From NCBI GenBank assembly GCA_039811185.1, contig JBDHYF010000001.1:62001-126000 (forward strand): a stretch of DNA of 64,000 nucleotides, written 5' to 3'. The notes under the pieces are model-generated. The model was not told the DNA's origin. It did no database searches and saw only the letters and a list, made by a program, of their open reading frames with translations. The first letter of the stretch is position 1. Each line of letters starts with the position of its first letter. A program made the translations under genes and the position numbers. Shown piece after piece: positions 34,618-42,675 of the stretch. Source of the stretch: JAEZDR01 sp039811185. GTDB lineage: Bacteria > Bacteroidota > Bacteroidia > Chitinophagales > Chitinophagaceae.

Positions 34618-34842
34618 ATGTTCAAAATTCTGTTTACGTTTTTTGTGTTTTATCTGCTGTACAAGCTGGTGTTCGGATTTATTATTCCGATTTACAACAA
34701 TACTCGCCACATGCGTCAGCAAATAAGAGATATGCAACAGCAGCAGCGCGATTATTACCATCAGCAACAGCAAGCCGCCGCTCCTCCTAAAAAGGAAGCG
34801 GCTTTGAAAGACGATTACATTGACTTTGAAGAAATTAAGTAG
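34618..34842 (+). CDS. DUF4834-like small membrane protein
   Basis: 74 residues from the ATG at 34618. Two earlier in-frame ATGs exist (34576, 34591), but TATCTTTA, close to the -7 consensus, lies 7 nt before 34618. There is one hydrophobic segment (about 3-22) with a Gln-rich cytosolic stretch (QQQQRDYYHQQQQAAA) and an acidic tail. This resembles the Bacteroidota DUF4834 family, of unknown function. The 3' end overlaps the convergent HAD gene by 28 nt. Confidence 0.75.
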   Translation: MFKILFTFFVFYLLYKLVFGFIIPIYNNTRHMRQQIRDMQQQQRDYYHQQQQAAAPPKKEAALKDDYIDFEEIK

Positions 34843-35465
34843 TGCGAAACGTTGTTAAAATCGATGTCGGAAACCCGAAGCGGCGGCGACAAATGAATTG
34901 CTGCTATGCCGGCCTCCATTGCCCCTGTACAGTTAATGAGTGTATCGTCGATGAACAAGGTTTCCGGCGCACTGATTTTTTCTTGTGCAAGCAAATGTAG
35001 AAACGACGTTTTATCCGGTTTACGATAGCCGCACAAATGCGAATAATACACCGCATCGAAATATTCCTGAAAGGGCTTTTGCCCAACTTTTTGCCGGTAA
35101 AGCTCCGAAAAAGCGTTGTAATGTATTTCGTTTGTATTTGAAAAAAGAATAAGTCGGTACTGGTTACGAAGATGCAAAAGCACTTCCATCTGGCTTTCCA
35201 TATAAACACCCAACATGGCATTCCAGGCGTCGGTGATGGCCTCATCAGACAATTCGATTCCCGAAAGTTCACGCACGGCTTTACAAAATGCCGCCGGCTG
35301 CAATTTACCGGTTTCTAAATCCTGAAAAAGGGCCGACGCCCGGTGCTGCGAATAAAGCGCATCGAAATCAGAAATCCCCAATGCTTTAAATGCCTGTTCT
35401 GTTTTATGGTAGTCTACCTCTATAAACACACCGCCAAAATCGAAAATGATGTTTTTAAACTGCAT
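34815..35465 (-). CDS. HAD-superfamily hydrolase
   Basis: 216 residues. HAD motifs: I as FDFGGVFIEVD, where the second Asp of DxD is replaced by Gly as in YihX/haloacid-like HADs; II as LILFSNTNE; the motif III lysine region as GYRKPDKTSF; IV as LFIDDTLIN. It most resembles the epoxide-hydrolase-N/YihX-type phosphatases acting on small phosphates. The substrate is unknown. It starts 18 nt after the DUF72 gene on the same strand, so the two are probably cotranscribed. Confidence 0.88.
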   Translation of the reverse strand: MQFKNIIFDFGGVFIEVDYHKTEQAFKALGISDFDALYSQHRASALFQDLETGKLQPAAFCKAVRELSGIELSDEAITDAWNAMLGVYMESQMEVLLHLRNQYRLILFSNTNEIHYNAFSELYRQKVGQKPFQEYFDAVYYSHLCGYRKPDKTSFLHLLAQEKISAPETLFIDDTLINCTGAMEAGIAAIHLSPPLRVSDIDFNNVSHYLISSKSM

Positions 35466-35483
35466 GCAACAAAGAAAACGAAT

Positions 35484-36242
35484 CTACTTGTGATAATTGT
35501 TCAGCACCTCCCATAGATAAATGGCATTCGGATACGCATGTCCGCCCATATCGTTATTAAAGAAAGCCCAAACGGTTTTGCCCTTATCGAGCCATTGTTC
35601 AATTTTTGCGGCTTCCTGTTTCAGCAGCGAAGTTTCGTATCCGCTGTTATAAAGCGCTTCCGGCCCATGGTACCGGAGATAAACATTGGGCGAGGTAACA
35701 ACCTCTGAATAGGGAAAGCGGTTGCCTGAGTTGGATATTACCATGGCCACCTGATGCTGTTGAAGCAAATCGATTGCCGGCTGCTCTAACCACGATGGAT
35801 GGCGAAATTCGAGTGCAAAGGCAAAATCGGAATAATACTTTTGGATATACTGGAAGAAAGGGCCAATCACATCATCGTTACATGTAAGCGAAGGAGGCAA
35901 CTGAATGAGCACTGGTCCCATCTTTGGCAGCAGCGCGTAAAAGTTATCCAGAAATATAGGGAGATGTACTTCCGGGTTCTTTAATCTTTTCACGTGGGTG
36001 ATGTAGCGGCTCATTTTTACACAAAATCGAAACGTGTCGGGTACTACCTCACTCCATTTTTGAATGGTTTGCAATTTGGGAAGGTGATAGAAAGAGCTGT
36101 TAATTTCCACTGCATCGAAGAAACCGGCGTAATAACAAAGCCAATCGGCCGAGGGAAATGGCTTTGGAAAAAAAGTTTCCCGCCAGTGTTTGTAGCTCCA
36201 TCCACTGGTTCCTATGTAGTAAGCAGTTTTACTCATTTTCAT
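35484..36242 (-). CDS. DUF72 (YecE-like) protein
   Basis: 252 residues from the ATG at 36242; a GTG at 36251 is possible. TIM-barrel DUF72 proteins show IGTSGWSYKHWRETFFP at the N terminus, then FDAVEINSSFYHLP, FALEFRHPSW and FFNNDMGGHAYPNA, all present here. Function unknown in all bacteria, sometimes linked to iron-sulphur or RNA processes. It precedes the HAD hydrolase gene. Confidence 0.9.
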   Translation of the reverse strand: MKMSKTAYYIGTSGWSYKHWRETFFPKPFPSADWLCYYAGFFDAVEINSSFYHLPKLQTIQKWSEVVPDTFRFCVKMSRYITHVKRLKNPEVHLPIFLDNFYALLPKMGPVLIQLPPSLTCNDDVIGPFFQYIQKYYSDFAFALEFRHPSWLEQPAIDLLQQHQVAMVISNSGNRFPYSEVVTSPNVYLRYHGPEALYNSGYETSLLKQEAAKIEQWLDKGKTVWAFFNNDMGGHAYPNAIYLWEVLNNYHK

Positions 36243-36274
36243 CGAATTCACAATTTTGAAATCTACATGACATT

Positions 36275-36292
36275 AAAAATCTATTAAGTTTG
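36275..36292 (+). promoter_or_regulatory. Promoter region of the first TPR histidine kinase
   Basis: TAAGTTTG (36285-36292) is an exact -7 box, 23 nt before the ATG. It overlaps an 11-mer AAAAATCTATT (36275-36285) that is also found upstream of the second kinase. Confidence 0.5.
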
Positions 36293-36315
36293 TTTGCGAT
36301 TCAAGCACTAAATTA

Positions 36316-38385
36316 ATGCCCTATTTGCTGAAACATATCTATTCCATCTTTGCCTTTTTAAGTGTTTTCTCCGTTTTTGTTACCGGTTGTTCATCTCCTG
36401 AAAAACACGATGATAAAGCGTTTGAAGAGGCTTACGGATTTTTGGCAAGAGGCCAGATGGACAGCCTCGACATCTTTCTCACTCATTTACGTCCGTCGTT
36501 ACACATGCAGTCCGCTTCCGGCGTTGAATACTATCTTTTAAAAAATGAACTTTCAAAAACCGACTTAGATTATCTTAAGCGCTATTCGGATAGTGCATTA
36601 TTGTTTTTTAAATCGGAGAGTAACAAGAAAAAATATCCCAAGCTATACAGCAGAGCGCTATTTGTGAAGGGCGATTATTATCATAGAATGAATTTGTATA
36701 ATAACGCACTCAGATATTATAGTGAAACACTACTTCAGCCGGAATGGTCGGTAAATAAAGCCGCGGTGTATCATAAGGTAGGATTGATCTATTTTACGCA
36801 GTCCGACTACCAAAAAGCGGCGCCCTATTTAAGTTTCAGTGCGCAGGCTGCTTTAGCGGACACGGTGGGTAAAACGGCAGATAACTTCTTTTATAAGATA
36901 CAAAACAGCCTCAACAACGCAGGTCTTGCATACGAAAGAGCCGGCAATCTGGACAGCGCAGCATTCTTTTATTTGAAGAACAAGTCGTTCCTGCACCGGT
37001 ATGCTCCGGTAATTGCCAACAGAGATTTGGCAGCCGCAGCACAGATTATCATGTGGGACAATTTAGGCAACTTGTATCTTAAGCGCGGGCTGAAAGACAG
37101 TGCTCATGCAGCTTTGCAGAAAGCCATCTCCATTCCGCATTCGTTAAACGATGGCATACTTATTCATCCGCATATTAAACTCGCCAAGTTGGCTGCATCC
37201 GAAAACAATCGTGCTGCCGAGGCTGTTTATTTAAGAAAAGCAGGGGCGGCCATCAAAAGTGTGGGACCCGCCTATTTAAAAACAAGCGTTCATTCTATAC
37301 TCGATTACAACAAACTGATGTCGTCATTTTTTCTGTTGACGAATCAACTCGACTCAGCCCGCTTCTATCAAAATGCTTACACTGAACTTCGCGATTCGCT
37401 CGAGCAAAGCAACCAATCGCTTTACCGTTTAGACATAGAATCTGAGTTAAAAAACATTCAGCAGAATCAGGCCATTAACCAGCTGAATCAGGAAAACGAA
37501 ATGAGGCTTTACTATTTCCTGATAGCGCTTTTGTGTTCGATACTGCTAACGGCCATTTTGTTTTTGATAAAACGCAACCTGCACAAAACAAAGGTGCTGC
37601 AACAAACCACGGAGCGACATAATGAAGAACTGAAAGGGACGTTGGATGAGTTGGAAAAAGCAAATCAAAATTATTTACGGGTAATGCGGGTAATGGCGCA
37701 CGACCTAAAAAATCCGATATCGGGAATCACCGGATTATCGGAGGTAATGATTTATGAGGACGGCATTTCAGCGAGCCAGAAAGAAATGCTTGAACTGATA
37801 ATGAAAACGAGCATCAATGCCACTTCCATGATTAACGAATTGCTGAGCGCGGCATTAAATGAGGATACCGAAGTCAGAAAAGAAAAAGGCGATTTAATTG
37901 CTTTAGCGCGCGACTGCGTGGAGCTGCTTACATTTAAAGCCAAAGAGAAGCAGCAAACAATTGTGTTCCGGCATACATCCGAAACAATAAGTTACCTCTT
38001 TAATTTTCAGGAGATGAGCCGTGCGCTGAATAATTTATTGATGAACGCCATAAAATTCAGTTATCCCGAATCTAAAATTGAGGTGAGCATTCAAGAAACC
38101 GATACGGAAATTGTGATAGCGGTTAAAGATGAAGGGATAGGAATCAAAGATGCCGATAAAGAGCAGGTTTTTGAAATGTTTACCAATGCAAAAAGGAAGG
38201 GTACAAATGGTGAAACGCCGTTTGGGCTTGGCCTTTCTATTACAAAGAAAATTGTTGAGCGCCATGGCGGCCGCATAAGCCTCGAAAGCGAAGAAAAGAA
38301 AGGCACTACCTTCTTTATTTGTCTTCCCGTAAATCCGTCATCCACGCTTCATCGCACCCTTACGGAAGCGGCTGTTTTAAACTAA
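36316..38385 (+). CDS. Lipoprotein-type TPR sensor histidine kinase (copy 1)
   Basis: 689 residues. The signal ends VTGC at Cys25, typical of a lipoprotein. The periplasmic part (about 30-380) is built of TPR-like helices (AVYHKVGLIYFTQSDYQKAAPYL, shortened here as AVYHKVGLIYF). One membrane helix (about 398-418) and a coiled coil lead to a HisKA domain with H462 in MAHDLKNP. An HATPase domain follows with NAIKFSYPE, DEGIGI and PFGLGLSITKKI. It should sense something in the periplasm and phosphorylate an unlinked regulator, since no receiver gene is adjacent. The next gene is a close paralogue. Confidence 0.9.
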   Translation: MPYLLKHIYSIFAFLSVFSVFVTGCSSPEKHDDKAFEEAYGFLARGQMDSLDIFLTHLRPSLHMQSASGVEYYLLKNELSKTDLDYLKRYSDSALLFFKSESNKKKYPKLYSRALFVKGDYYHRMNLYNNALRYYSETLLQPEWSVNKAAVYHKVGLIYFTQSDYQKAAPYLSFSAQAALADTVGKTADNFFYKIQNSLNNAGLAYERAGNLDSAAFFYLKNKSFLHRYAPVIANRDLAAAAQIIMWDNLGNLYLKRGLKDSAHAALQKAISIPHSLNDGILIHPHIKLAKLAASENNRAAEAVYLRKAGAAIKSVGPAYLKTSVHSILDYNKLMSSFFLLTNQLDSARFYQNAYTELRDSLEQSNQSLYRLDIESELKNIQQNQAINQLNQENEMRLYYFLIALLCSILLTAILFLIKRNLHKTKVLQQTTERHNEELKGTLDELEKANQNYLRVMRVMAHDLKNPISGITGLSEVMIYEDGISASQKEMLELIMKTSINATSMINELLSAALNEDTEVRKEKGDLIALARDCVELLTFKAKEKQQTIVFRHTSETISYLFNFQEMSRALNNLLMNAIKFSYPESKIEVSIQETDTEIVIAVKDEGIGIKDADKEQVFEMFTNAKRKGTNGETPFGLGLSITKKIVERHGGRISLESEEKKGTTFFICLPVNPSSTLHRTLTEAAVLN

Positions 38386-38429
38386 CCGGAGAGTTAGGAT
38401 TCGGGAAAGATGCGGATGGCAGTTCGCTA

Positions 38430-38466
38430 AAAAATCTATTCAAGTACTTCACTTTAGCTAAGTTTG
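38430..38466 (+). promoter_or_regulatory. Promoter region of the second TPR histidine kinase
   Basis: TAAGTTTG (38459-38466), the same 8-mer as in front of copy 1, lies 26 nt before the ATG at 38493. The shared 11-mer AAAAATCTATT lies at 38430-38440. Confidence 0.45.
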
Positions 38467-38492
38467 CCTTCAAACCAATTAGAACCGATTTG

Positions 38493-40577
38493 ATGGCGTC
38501 AGCTTTAAACAGACTATTTGTTAGAGCGTTAACAGGTATGCTGTTGATAGGTTTGGTGCAATGCAAATCGGCAAGCGATGATAAAGCCATCACCCGCCTG
38601 ATGCAATTGCTGGAGAAGCATATTTACAATGGCGATAACGACAGCATCAGGCTCTACCTTTCGAAAACCGCCGTTCATATAAACCCAAACTCATCCTTCT
38701 ATCCGCGGTATTATCTTTTAAAGGGCGTGCACGAGTTCGCCGATTTTGAAAAGGTGAAATCTTATGCCGACAGCGCACTCTCGTTTTTTAACAAAGAATC
38801 GCGTATTCAGGATTATCCCGACTTATACGCGGCCGTGTTGATGATGAAAGGCGAAAACACTTTTTACCGCAAGATGGATGGCAGCGCGCTGAAATATTAC
38901 TTTGAAGCGTTGAAGTATCAGAAAACAGATTTTAACGACAGCAGGGCGGGATCCATTTTATATAAAATCGGGAGCGTATATTTTGCGCAAGGACGCTTTA
39001 CCGATGCCATCGATTATTACAAACAATACATCGATGTGTTGCAACAACTCCATCACAAGGATATTGTGTATTTCTATAATATGCAAGCCACGCTTAATAA
39101 TATTGGCGTTTCGTACGAAAGATTAAAACGCTACGACAGCGCCCTTCTTTTTTACAATACAGATTTGCAGCACATTAAAGCATTTGAAGACAGCAGTAAA
39201 ACATACGGCGGACTTTACACGGCCGCTCAGCTGATTGCATTGGATAACATTGGTGGCGTTTATTTAAAAACGGGTAAAACAGACAGCGCACAAAAAGTGA
39301 TTGCCGAAGCATTGGCAATGCCCTATTACACGCCCGACGGAACCAAGTTTACCACCTTTTTAAAGCAGGCAAAAATTGCCGGTGTACAACACAACCTGCC
39401 ATTGCAAAAATCGGCGCTCGACAGCATTGAATATATAATCGCACACCTGCTGCCCGGTGCAAAAAAAATATTGGGAGCTCAGACGGCTGACTATCTGCTA
39501 TTGAAATCCGAATATTATGCTGCTGTGGGTGATGTGCAGCAAGCTTACAGTTACCGGAACGCCTATTACGCCAAAAAAGACTCACTGGAAGCAGGAAATT
39601 TTTGGATACACCGTTTAAACTTTGAAAAAGAGTTAAATAATTTTGAACAATTTCAACATATACAAAAACTGCAATTTAAAAACCTGTTGCGTGCTTACTT
39701 GTTGTATGGTTTCATCTGTATGGCGGTGCTACTTACCGCAATTGCATTTCTTTACCGCAAACAGTACCAAAAGTCGAACTTGTTGCAACAACTTACCGAA
39801 ACGCATAATAAGCGTTTAAAGGCAACTTTAAAGGATCTGGAACTCACCAATAAACAGCAGCTAAGAGTCATGCGGGTGATGGCGCACGATTTAAAAACTC
39901 CTGTGGCCGGCATTGCCGGTCTTGCTGAAATCATGCTCGAAGATGAAAATAACACGCCCGAAATAAACGAGATGCTGGAGTTGATGCGGAAAACCGGCTA
40001 TAACGCCAGCAATATGATTAACGAATTGCTTACCTCCGCTTTAAATGAGGATGCGCTGTTAGAGAAGGAGAAAGTGAATCTGGTTGAATTAATTAAGGAT
40101 GCGGTTGAAGTGCTCAGATTAAAAGCCGAAGAAAAAAAGCAGCTCCTGAATTGGCACGCCGGCAGCGAAACCATTATTGCGTCGGTAAACAGCCAGTCAA
40201 TTTATCGCGCAGTAAGTAACCTTGTAGTCAACGCAATTAAGTTTAGCGCTACAGGAAAGAAAATAGAAGTAAATATAGAAGAGCAAACCGACAACAACCG
40301 CGTGCTTATTAGTGTTGCCGACTCCGGCATCGGAATACCGGAAGATGAAAAAGAAGAGGTGTTTCAGATGTTTTCCTCCGCCAAGAAACCGGGCACTGCG
40401 GGCGAAAAGCCCTTTGGCCTGGGCTTGTCTATCACAAAAAAAATTGTTGAGCGCCACTACGGTAAAATATGGTTTACCAGCGAGGTAAATGTGGGCACCA
40501 CTTTTTATATTGAATTGCCGATAGAACTGAAGAAGCTGAAAAATTTTACCGGGCATCAGTTTCCGGCCAGCAGTTAA
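38493..40577 (+). CDS. Lipoprotein-type TPR sensor histidine kinase (copy 2)
   Basis: 694 residues from the ATG at 38493. The longer open frame from 38319 overlaps copy 1 and includes the promoter. The signal region ends LVQC at Cys24, a less typical lipobox. The domain order is that of copy 1: TPR-like periplasmic region, one membrane helix (about 405-425), HisKA with H465 in MAHDLKTP, and HATPase with NAIKFSATG, DSGIGIPEDE and PFGLGLSITKKI. It is a tandem duplicate, 107 nt downstream of copy 1. The stop overlaps the convergent hydrolase stop by 4 nt. Confidence 0.9.
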   Translation: MASALNRLFVRALTGMLLIGLVQCKSASDDKAITRLMQLLEKHIYNGDNDSIRLYLSKTAVHINPNSSFYPRYYLLKGVHEFADFEKVKSYADSALSFFNKESRIQDYPDLYAAVLMMKGENTFYRKMDGSALKYYFEALKYQKTDFNDSRAGSILYKIGSVYFAQGRFTDAIDYYKQYIDVLQQLHHKDIVYFYNMQATLNNIGVSYERLKRYDSALLFYNTDLQHIKAFEDSSKTYGGLYTAAQLIALDNIGGVYLKTGKTDSAQKVIAEALAMPYYTPDGTKFTTFLKQAKIAGVQHNLPLQKSALDSIEYIIAHLLPGAKKILGAQTADYLLLKSEYYAAVGDVQQAYSYRNAYYAKKDSLEAGNFWIHRLNFEKELNNFEQFQHIQKLQFKNLLRAYLLYGFICMAVLLTAIAFLYRKQYQKSNLLQQLTETHNKRLKATLKDLELTNKQQLRVMRVMAHDLKTPVAGIAGLAEIMLEDENNTPEINEMLELMRKTGYNASNMINELLTSALNEDALLEKEKVNLVELIKDAVEVLRLKAEEKKQLLNWHAGSETIIASVNSQSIYRAVSNLVVNAIKFSATGKKIEVNIEEQTDNNRVLISVADSGIGIPEDEKEEVFQMFSSAKKPGTAGEKPFGLGLSITKKIVERHYGKIWFTSEVNVGTTFYIELPIELKKLKNFTGHQFPASS

Positions 40578-41320
40578 GGCATGGCCGTATATTCGGGCCG
40601 TTTAATGTCATGATAAAATAAAAATGTCCACCCTTCCCTTTGCCCTTGCTCTTTCCACTGTTGCCGGAGTTCCATTGCGCGCCTTCCGTTGTAATCGTAT
40701 TTTGCAATAAACTTATTCTTAAGCTGCTGAAATTGCGGGGCCTCATCGCCTCCGAAAAAAATTTGCCTGCCCGCCTCTTCAATCCAGATTACAATATGGT
40801 TTTTGCTGTGTCCGCCGCTTTTTTGCCAACGAATCTTTTCCCCTATTCTACCTTCATCGCCTTGAAGCAGGACTACATTTTTCTCGTTGAGTAAAATGCT
40901 GATGGCATCGCGGTTATAGGAAGCAGACTGCTGTAAAGTGGCCGCCTGCAACTCTTGTTGATGCACATAGTAGGTAGCATTAGGAAAGCTTATATGGTAA
41001 TGGCCAAGCCTGTCGCGATAACTGATGCCGCCTGCATGGTCTTTATGAAGATGAGAAAGCACCACCTTGGTGATTTGTTGCGGCACGATGCCGTTGGCTT
41101 TTAAGTTTTTGACTAACTGTAGCTCGCCTTCACTAAAAAAGCCAAGGCCGGTATCGAGCAAAATTTTATCCGTTTCGGTAACTACTACAAAGGGTTGCAC
41201 TTCTACGAGCAGGCTTCCAACCCCCCGCTCCTCTAAAGCATCTTTTTCTAAATTAAACGGTATAAATTCTTTCGACCCATCAACCGTAAAGCTTCCTTCT
41301 GAAAGGGGGATTATCTTCAT
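40574..41320 (-). CDS. Metallo-beta-lactamase-fold hydrolase
   Basis: 248 residues. The metal-binding motif HLHKDHAGG (HxHxDH) lies near residue 89. LLDTGLGFF precedes it, and further ligands are probably SGGHSKNH and FGGDEAPQF. This resembles the quorum-quenching lactonase or general esterase branch of the fold. The substrate cannot be named. The ATG is 20 nt after the rodA stop, so it is likely read as the third gene of mrdA-rodA-hydrolase, an unusual partner for cell-shape genes. Confidence 0.88.
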   Translation of the reverse strand: MKIIPLSEGSFTVDGSKEFIPFNLEKDALEERGVGSLLVEVQPFVVVTETDKILLDTGLGFFSEGELQLVKNLKANGIVPQQITKVVLSHLHKDHAGGISYRDRLGHYHISFPNATYYVHQQELQAATLQQSASYNRDAISILLNEKNVVLLQGDEGRIGEKIRWQKSGGHSKNHIVIWIEEAGRQIFFGGDEAPQFQQLKNKFIAKYDYNGRRAMELRQQWKEQGQREGWTFLFYHDIKRPEYTAMP

Positions 41321-41340
41321 AAACTACTTTTTACAAACAT

Positions 41341-42675
41341 CTACCTCAACACCATGTTGCGGTCTGCATCTAACCGAACCAGGATAAAAATGAGCACCGT
41401 AAACGTAAGCAGCGATGAGCCGCCGTAACTGATAAGCGGCAACGGAATTCCGATAATGGGAAACAGGCCAATCGTCATACAAACATTTATGGTGATATGA
41501 AAAAACAAGATGCTTGCCACGCTGTAAGCATAAATGCGGCTGAAAGCACTTCGTTGCCGTTCGGCGATATACACAATGCGGAAAAGGAGCACAAAGTATA
41601 AGGCCAGAAAACTGATGGTTCCGGCAAATCCAAAAGCTTCACCCAGCGAAGTGAAGATAAAGTCGGTATGTTGTTCCGGAACATATCTTCCCCTCGTTTG
41701 TGTCCCTTTTAAAAAGCCCCGGCCTGTTAATCCGCCCGAACCAATCGCAATCTTACTCTGCCTTACGTTATAGTCGTCCGGCTTCCGAACTTGTTTATCG
41801 GGATTATTAATGACGTGTTTGTTCTGCGAGCAGTCGTAATCCTTTCCTACCATGCTGTAAATACGCTGGCTTTGGTAACACTGAAAAACGTTGTTGAAAA
41901 GGTAAGGCACTGCAAAGCGCTGCACGCCCACACACACCACCCAAATGGAGAGGATAAAGAATAACAGCTTTTTGTTTCTACGAATTTGCCGGCGGCTAAA
42001 CACAATAATGATAAGCGCAATTGCCGTTAACAAGATAGCGAGGGTGTTGGGGTCCACAATCAGAGTAGCCACTACCAGCGCACCGAAAGAAAAGCCAACT
42101 ACTAACAGCCAGCCCGGCAAACCCTCGCGGTACATCACAATAAAAAAAGAAGTGTATACCAGCGCAAGCCCCGTTTCGTTTTGAAGAATGGATAATATGG
42201 CGGGCGTCAGTGCAATGGCAGCTGCAAAAAACTGAGTCGACAGCTTATTGAAGTCGGTATCAACGCGGCTGATAAACTTTGCAATTGCCAGCGAGGTAAA
42301 AATTTTGCACAGTTCGGCCGGTTGCAGGTTAAACCCGCCACCCAACGCAATCCAGCTCCGCGATCCGTTAATATCTTTCCCAATCGCAAACGTGGCAATC
42401 ATCAACAACAAACCCGCAACATACAGGAGGTTTGCCGTTGCTGTAAACAGCTTGCTGTCGGTCAATAATATAAAAGTGCCCACAGCTACGCAAAGGCCGC
42501 TGAACATTAACTGACGGCTGTAATTTGTTTTGCCTGCAAAAAAGGTTTCAACGCCGCTTGCGCCCGGACGATATTCTACCATGTAAATGCACAGTATGCC
42601 AATAGCCACAAGAATTATATAGATGAAAATCACCAGCCAGTCGATACCCTTGGACAAATATTTATTATCGTTCAT
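41341..42675 (-). CDS. rodA: Rod-shape SEDS glycosyltransferase RodA
   Basis: 444 residues with about ten membrane helices. SEDS motifs are ALGGGFNLQPAELCKI, GRGFLKGTQTRGRYVPEQHTDF (partial: RYVPEQHTDF) and PLISYGGSSLL. It polymerises lipid II glycan strands with PBP2 during cell elongation. The ATG overlaps the mrdA stop by 4 nt (ATGA). mreBCD, usually upstream, are not in the window. Confidence 0.96.
   Translation of the reverse strand: MNDNKYLSKGIDWLVIFIYIILVAIGILCIYMVEYRPGASGVETFFAGKTNYSRQLMFSGLCVAVGTFILLTDSKLFTATANLLYVAGLLLMIATFAIGKDINGSRSWIALGGGFNLQPAELCKIFTSLAIAKFISRVDTDFNKLSTQFFAAAIALTPAILSILQNETGLALVYTSFFIVMYREGLPGWLLVVGFSFGALVVATLIVDPNTLAILLTAIALIIIVFSRRQIRRNKKLLFFILSIWVVCVGVQRFAVPYLFNNVFQCYQSQRIYSMVGKDYDCSQNKHVINNPDKQVRKPDDYNVRQSKIAIGSGGLTGRGFLKGTQTRGRYVPEQHTDFIFTSLGEAFGFAGTISFLALYFVLLFRIVYIAERQRSAFSRIYAYSVASILFFHITINVCMTIGLFPIIGIPLPLISYGGSSLLTFTVLIFILVRLDADRNMVLR

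Noticed and set aside
38319..38492. A 58-residue N-terminal extension of the second kinase overlapping the first kinase gene.
   Set aside because: The extension includes the promoter, has no signal-like features, and would bury the lipoprotein signal that begins at 38493.
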